Source: Labedella phragmitis | Lineage (GTDB): Bacteria; Actinomycetota; Actinomycetes; Actinomycetales; Microbacteriaceae | Direction of reading: 5' to 3' | DNA length: 64,000 nt | Assembly: GCF_004078635.1 (NCBI RefSeq) | Contig: NZ_RZNB01000003.1 | Location: 411,866 to 475,865, forward strand | Shown: one piece after another, positions 60,772 through 64,000 of the stretch | Numbering within the stretch: position 1 is the stretch's first letter | Layout: the number at the start of each line of letters is the position of its first letter | Made by a program: the position numbers and the translations under genes | The notes under the pieces: generated by a model | Database searches by the model: none | Told to the model about the DNA's origin: nothing | Seen by the model: the letters and a program-made list of their open reading frames with translations, nothing else

Positions 60772-61171
60772 GCTCGCCCGCCGGCTCACCACTCCGCCGG
60801 ACACCGTCGACGCCGTTCACGATCTCCTCGACCGCTTGTGGGCGGTCGAGCCCACGATCACGGACGAGGACCGGATGCGGTTCGAGACGGCGCTCATCGA
60901 GCTCGCGAGCAACGTCGTCCAGCACGGCGACCGGGGCTCCGGAGTCGACTGGTCGGTCAACGTCACGTGCGACCCTTCCGTCCTCTCGGCGCAGCTCGTC
61001 GACTCCGCACCGCCCATCTCGCTCGACGTCGACGCCCGCCTGTCGATGCCGTCGGAGCTCGCGGAGGACGGCCGCGGCCTCGCCTTCGTCCGGCTCCTCG
61101 TCGACTCCGCGACGTTCGCGAACACGGCCGCCGGCAACGAGTGGCGCATCTCGAAGAACCGCGCCACCTAG
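60764..61171 (+). CDS. Serine/threonine kinase/anti-sigma-type ATPase (RsbW-like)
   Basis: The 135-residue product is a HATPase_c_2 domain: FETALIELASNVVQHG (N box), LVDSAPPISLD (variant G1 box), and ELAEDGRGLAFVRLL (G2 box). RsbW-like proteins phosphorylate STAS partners and bind sigma factors or other targets. The GTG start overlaps the STAS gene. With no sigma factor nearby, the target may be the glycosyltransferase upstream. Confidence 0.88.
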   Translation: MTELARRLTTPPDTVDAVHDLLDRLWAVEPTITDEDRMRFETALIELASNVVQHGDRGSGVDWSVNVTCDPSVLSAQLVDSAPPISLDVDARLSMPSELAEDGRGLAFVRLLVDSATFANTAAGNEWRISKNRAT

Positions 61172-61186
61172 AAACTCTCTCCCGCG

Positions 61187-62503
61187 TCAGACGGTGGGGG
61201 TCTCGGTCGGCTCGATCGTGTCTTCGACGGGGCGCTTCGTGACGAGCAGTTCCGAGATGCGCCGGCGGTCCATGGCCGTGACCTGGATGGTCGCGTCGTC
61301 GACCTCGACCGAGTCGCCGACGGCCGCGAGGCGGCCCAGCCGGTCGAGCACGAAGCCGGCGACCGTGTCCCACGTGCCGCGTGGGATCTGGAGGCCCGTC
61401 GCCTCCTCGAAGTCCTGGATGTTGAGGCGGCCGTCGACGAGCCCGCCCTCCGCGGTCAACTCGTCGGGAGCCATGTCGGTGTCGTACTCGTCGAAGATCT
61501 CGCCGACGACCTCCTCGACGAGGTCCTCGAGCGTCACGATGCCGTCGGTACCGCCATACTCGTCGACGACCACCGCGATCTGCTGGTTCTTCGCCCGCAT
61601 GCCGGTGAGGGTCGGAAGGACCCGCGCCGTCGACGGCAGGTACGGGATGTCGCGCACGACCGTCGAGAGAGGCCGGGTGGCGTCCTCCGAGGCCGCGTCG
61701 AACAGGTCGCGGACGTGCACGAAGCCCGTGATGTCGTCGATCGACTGGTCGACGACGGGATAACGGGAGAAGGGCTGGTCCTGGACGCGCTCGACCGCCT
61801 CGGCGATCGTGCCGGCGCCGTCCAGGGAGACGACCTCCGGCCGCGGCCGCATGACCTCGCTGATCTGGCGGTCGCGCAGCGAGAGCACGTCATCGAGGAT
61901 GCGCCGCTCGTCCTCCGGCAGGCCCTCGTGGCTCGACACGATGTCGCGCAGCTCCTCCTCCGTGAGCTCCTCCCCCGACTTGTTCGGGTCGCCGCCCAGG
62001 AGACGCACGACGGCGTTGGTCGAGATGGAGAGCAGCCAGATGACGGGCCGCATGAGGATCGCGAAGCCGTTGAGCACGGGAGCGACGGCGTAGGCGAAGG
62101 CCGCATTCCGCTGGATGGCGAGCCGCTTGGGGGCGAGCTCGCCGAGCACGAGCGAGAGGTAGGCGATGACGAGGGTGAGGGCGATGGTGGCGACGGTCGT
62201 CGCGACCTGCTCCGACAGACCGAGGGTCACGAACAACGGCGAGACCGACGGTGCGATCGACGACGCTCCGTAGGCCGCGGACGCGAAGCCGGCGACCGTC
62301 ACTCCGATCTGCACGGCCGAGAGGAACGTGTTCGGGTTCCTCGCCAGATCGGCCACCTTCTCGCCGCGCTTGCCCCGCTGGGCGATCGCGTTGACCTGGC
62401 TCTCGCGCAACGTCACGAGGGCCATCTCCGTCGCGGCGAAGACGCCACCCACGAGGACGAACGCCACGACGAGGGCGATGTTGAGGAGGAGGTCGCCGTT
62501 CAT
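61187..62503 (-). CDS. CNNM/CorC-type hemolysin-family membrane protein
   Basis: The 438-residue protein has a DUF21 transmembrane domain (about 1-190, with GVFAATEMALVTLRESQVNA and LVLGELAPKRLAI), a CBS pair (about 210-340, VMRPRPEVVSLDG; VVVDEYGGTDGIVTLEDLVE) and a CorC/HlyC C-terminal domain. Members export Mg2+ or Co2+ or maintain divalent-cation balance. It is convergent with the HATPase gene. Confidence 0.93.
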   Translation of the reverse strand: MNGDLLLNIALVVAFVLVGGVFAATEMALVTLRESQVNAIAQRGKRGEKVADLARNPNTFLSAVQIGVTVAGFASAAYGASSIAPSVSPLFVTLGLSEQVATTVATIALTLVIAYLSLVLGELAPKRLAIQRNAAFAYAVAPVLNGFAILMRPVIWLLSISTNAVVRLLGGDPNKSGEELTEEELRDIVSSHEGLPEDERRILDDVLSLRDRQISEVMRPRPEVVSLDGAGTIAEAVERVQDQPFSRYPVVDQSIDDITGFVHVRDLFDAASEDATRPLSTVVRDIPYLPSTARVLPTLTGMRAKNQQIAVVVDEYGGTDGIVTLEDLVEEVVGEIFDEYDTDMAPDELTAEGGLVDGRLNIQDFEEATGLQIPRGTWDTVAGFVLDRLGRLAAVGDSVEVDDATIQVTAMDRRRISELLVTKRPVEDTIEPTETPTV

Positions 62504-62659
62504 CGGCCGACCTCCGTCCCGTGGAGCGCGCCCGGGGTCACCCGGGCGCGGGACCTATGGCAGTCGGACGAGGGGTCGACGGATCGTGTCATGCCCCCAG
62601 CGTAGGGAACGCTGCCGGGAGAACGCCGGGCTTACCTTCCGTCGAGACCGCTCGAGCTC

Positions 62660-63004
62660 TCAGCGATGGATGTGGTCGCGCCAGTCGTCGGGGACGCGGC
62701 CGGCCGGTCCGGGCACGCTCTGCTCCTCCGGGCGGTTGAGTGGCGGCGTGACGGGCACCGGGGCGGCTGCGGCGTTCGCCGCGTAGTCCCAGTACCAGTC
62801 CTCGCGCGGCTCGAACGAGCGGATGACGGGGTGCCCCGTCTCCCGGAAGTGCGCCGTCGCGTGCTGAGCGGGCGACGAGTCGCAGCAGCCGACGTGACCG
62901 CAGTCGACGCAACGACGGAGGTGCACCCACCACCCGCCGACGGCGTCGCAGTCGAGACAACCGGTGCCGCTCGGGGCGGGGGCCGTGGTGGAGGCGTCAG
63001 TCAT
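62660..63004 (-). CDS. UBP-type zinc finger protein
   Basis: The 114-residue product is mainly a ZnF_UBP domain: GCLDCDAVGGWWVHLRRCVD, CGHVGCCDSSPAQHATAHFR, and HPVIRSFEPREDWYWDY, with its Cys/His zinc ligands. In eukaryotes the domain binds the free C-terminal GG of ubiquitin; the bacterial role is unknown. A Pro-rich tail ends VPDDWRDHIHR. An ATG 9 nt further upstream is also possible. Confidence 0.88.
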   Translation of the reverse strand: MTDASTTAPAPSGTGCLDCDAVGGWWVHLRRCVDCGHVGCCDSSPAQHATAHFRETGHPVIRSFEPREDWYWDYAANAAAAPVPVTPPLNRPEEQSVPGPAGRVPDDWRDHIHR

Positions 63005-63073
63005 GGGAGTCATTCTCGTGGACGGCACGGCCGCCCGACCAGTCCCCCCGCCCACGGCCCGCCGATGGAACCG

Positions 63074-63586
63074 TCAGTCGATGCCGACCACACCCGTCAG
63101 AGCGGATCCGTCGCCGTACTGCTCCGACGGGATCACGCTGAGCTTCCCGTTCGTCTCCAGGATCACCGCGGCCACGAGCGAGAGGTCCCCGACGCCGCTG
63201 CCGCGGACGGCCTGACGGAGCTCCTGCTCGGTGAGCCGGTGGGCCGCGAGGGCCGGCGCGTCGATCCGCCCATCGAGGAGGATCGCGGTCGGTCTGGCCT
63301 TGACGGCCTTCTCGGATCGCGGGAAGCGCGACGTCACCGACGCCACGAGGAACTGCATGCCGGCGAGAAGCGCGAGCGCTGCCGCGCCCTCGCTCCACGA
63401 CACATCCGAGCTCAGGAGGATGGTCGCGAGCGTCGAACCGAGCGCGACCGTCACGATGAAGTCGAAGGCGTTGAGTTGACTCAGCGTCCGCTTACCGGAC
63501 ACGCGGAGGAGGACCACCAGGAAGACGTAGGCAGCGGCTCCCACGAGGACCACTCGCACGAGATCGGACCACGAATCGAACCACAC
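63074..63586 (-). CDS. DUF421 (YetF-type) membrane protein
   Basis: The 170-residue protein has three N-terminal spans (LVRVVLVGAAAYVFLVVLLR; FDFIVTVALGSTLATILLS; GAAALALLAGMQFLVASV) with the signature GKRTLSQLNAFDFIVTVALG, and a soluble C-terminal half (PTAILLDGRIDAPALAAHRL, VILETNGKLSVIP). Family members form envelope proteins of unknown function. Confidence 0.92.
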   Translation of the reverse strand: MWFDSWSDLVRVVLVGAAAYVFLVVLLRVSGKRTLSQLNAFDFIVTVALGSTLATILLSSDVSWSEGAAALALLAGMQFLVASVTSRFPRSEKAVKARPTAILLDGRIDAPALAAHRLTEQELRQAVRGSGVGDLSLVAAVILETNGKLSVIPSEQYGDGSALTGVVGID

Positions 63587-63743
63587 GGCTGCTCCTCACG
63601 CTGAACGGACGACGACGGCAATCGACACCGTCAGTCAACACGACGGGGGAGCCGGGGGGCGACCGCTTGCGTTGCACGGGCCGGACGACGACGCGCCCGG
63701 CCGCTACGCTGCCAAGCACCGCCCGTCGACCGGAAGGTGCATC

Positions 63744-64000
63744 GTGCGATTCATCATCGTGGCCGTTCGCTCGGTGGCGCTGGTCACGACGATCTGGGCG
63801 CTGCTGTCGCGGACCAGTTGCTTCTACATCTACGGGACCTGCGTCGCCGTCAATGTGCTGAGCTACTTCACCATCCACAGCCACATCATCGCCGTGATCG
63901 CGCTGGCGATCGCCGTGGTGCTCGGACTCCGGGGACGACCGGCTCCGCAGTGGCTGACGGTGCTGCGGCTCCTCGCGACCACCTACGTCGTCGTCTCGGG
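63744..64000 (+). CDS. Pr6Pr-like membrane protein, N-terminal part cut by the window edge
   Basis: The first 85 residues (MRFIIVAVRSVALVTTIWAL ... VNVLSYFTIHSHIIAVIALA ... WLTVLRLLATTYVVVSG) show two or three spans and the SYFTI.S loop characteristic of the Pr6Pr family. The GTG start has GGAAGGTG 5 nt upstream. The rest lies outside the window. Function unknown. Confidence 0.75.
   Translation, partial: MRFIIVAVRSVALVTTIWALLSRTSCFYIYGTCVAVNVLSYFTIHSHIIAVIALAIAVVLGLRGRPAPQWLTVLRLLATTYVVVS

Overview
The window is high-GC DNA with dense gene packing on both strands, GTG starts, many transcripts that look leaderless, and a CCA-adding enzyme near rpsF and ssb. Together with DUF222/HNH, DUF7882-type and LAXTG-anchored proteins, this points to an actinobacterium of the Microbacteriaceae type. 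A DUF3494 ice-binding protein suggests a cold or freeze-exposed niche, and loci for galactan, arabinose and alpha-galactoside use suggest plant material as a carbon source. No rRNA, tRNA, CRISPR array, transposase or prophage was seen.

Layout. 1-9.4 kb: ssb (partial), rpsF, an orphan sugar-binding lipoprotein, pcnA, a membrane-anchored lytic transglycosylase, small membrane proteins, an ArsB/NhaD-type permease, a DUF2256-DUF3253 protein and a spore-photoproduct-lyase-like radical SAM protein. 9.5-12.1 kb: RNase J, then a patch of gene fossils (amidase tail, potC tail, internally deleted potA). 12.1-21.2 kb: a galactan/galacto-oligosaccharide locus (LacI regulator, two permeases, binding protein, divergent GH42 beta-galactosidase and surface-anchored GH53 galactanase). 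21.3-29.7 kb: a DUF7882-type protein, the ice-binding protein, an AraC/SDR/monooxygenase/esterase group, and a large lamin-tail-domain surface protein. 29.8-35.3 kb: an unusual overlapping operon of a haem-oxygenase-like diiron protein, a GT2 glycosyltransferase, a CDGSH Fe-S protein and an MmcQ/YjbR protein, followed by an MFS exporter with a divergent ArsR-like regulator. 35.5-47.1 kb: araDBA with its LacI-family regulator, then a sugar isomerase, a Gfo/Idh/MocA oxidoreductase and an RbsABC-type transporter split over two divergent units. 47.2-55 kb: DUF222/HNH protein, NAD-dependent epimerase, a chimeric regulator-dehydrogenase gene, a WYL regulator/VOC pair, an S4 protein, and a squalene-cyclase-like protein. 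54.7-58 kb: ROK regulator and GH36 alpha-galactosidase. 58-61.2 kb: a cellulose-synthase-like GT2 with STAS and HATPase partner-switching genes, beside the frameshifted remnant of a PP2C phosphatase. 61.2-64 kb: CorC/HlyC protein, UBP zinc finger, DUF421 protein, and a partial membrane protein.

The sugar loci work as units: extracellular galactanase, an ABC importer, then a cytoplasmic beta-galactosidase under a LacI repressor; isomerase, kinase and epimerase for arabinose under a second LacI protein with a perfect 28-bp operator; and alpha-galactosidase under a ROK repressor. Three secreted proteins end in LAXTG, a membrane span and basic residues, so a class E sortase encoded elsewhere probably anchors them. 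The most notable oddities are the chimeric XRE/MmyB-alcohol dehydrogenase gene, a 15-bp minisatellite that lengthens the C terminus of AraD, the fossil polyamine transporter, the broken phosphatase in an otherwise intact partner-switch locus, and the diiron/GT2/CDGSH/MmcQ operon, which I cannot assign to any known pathway.
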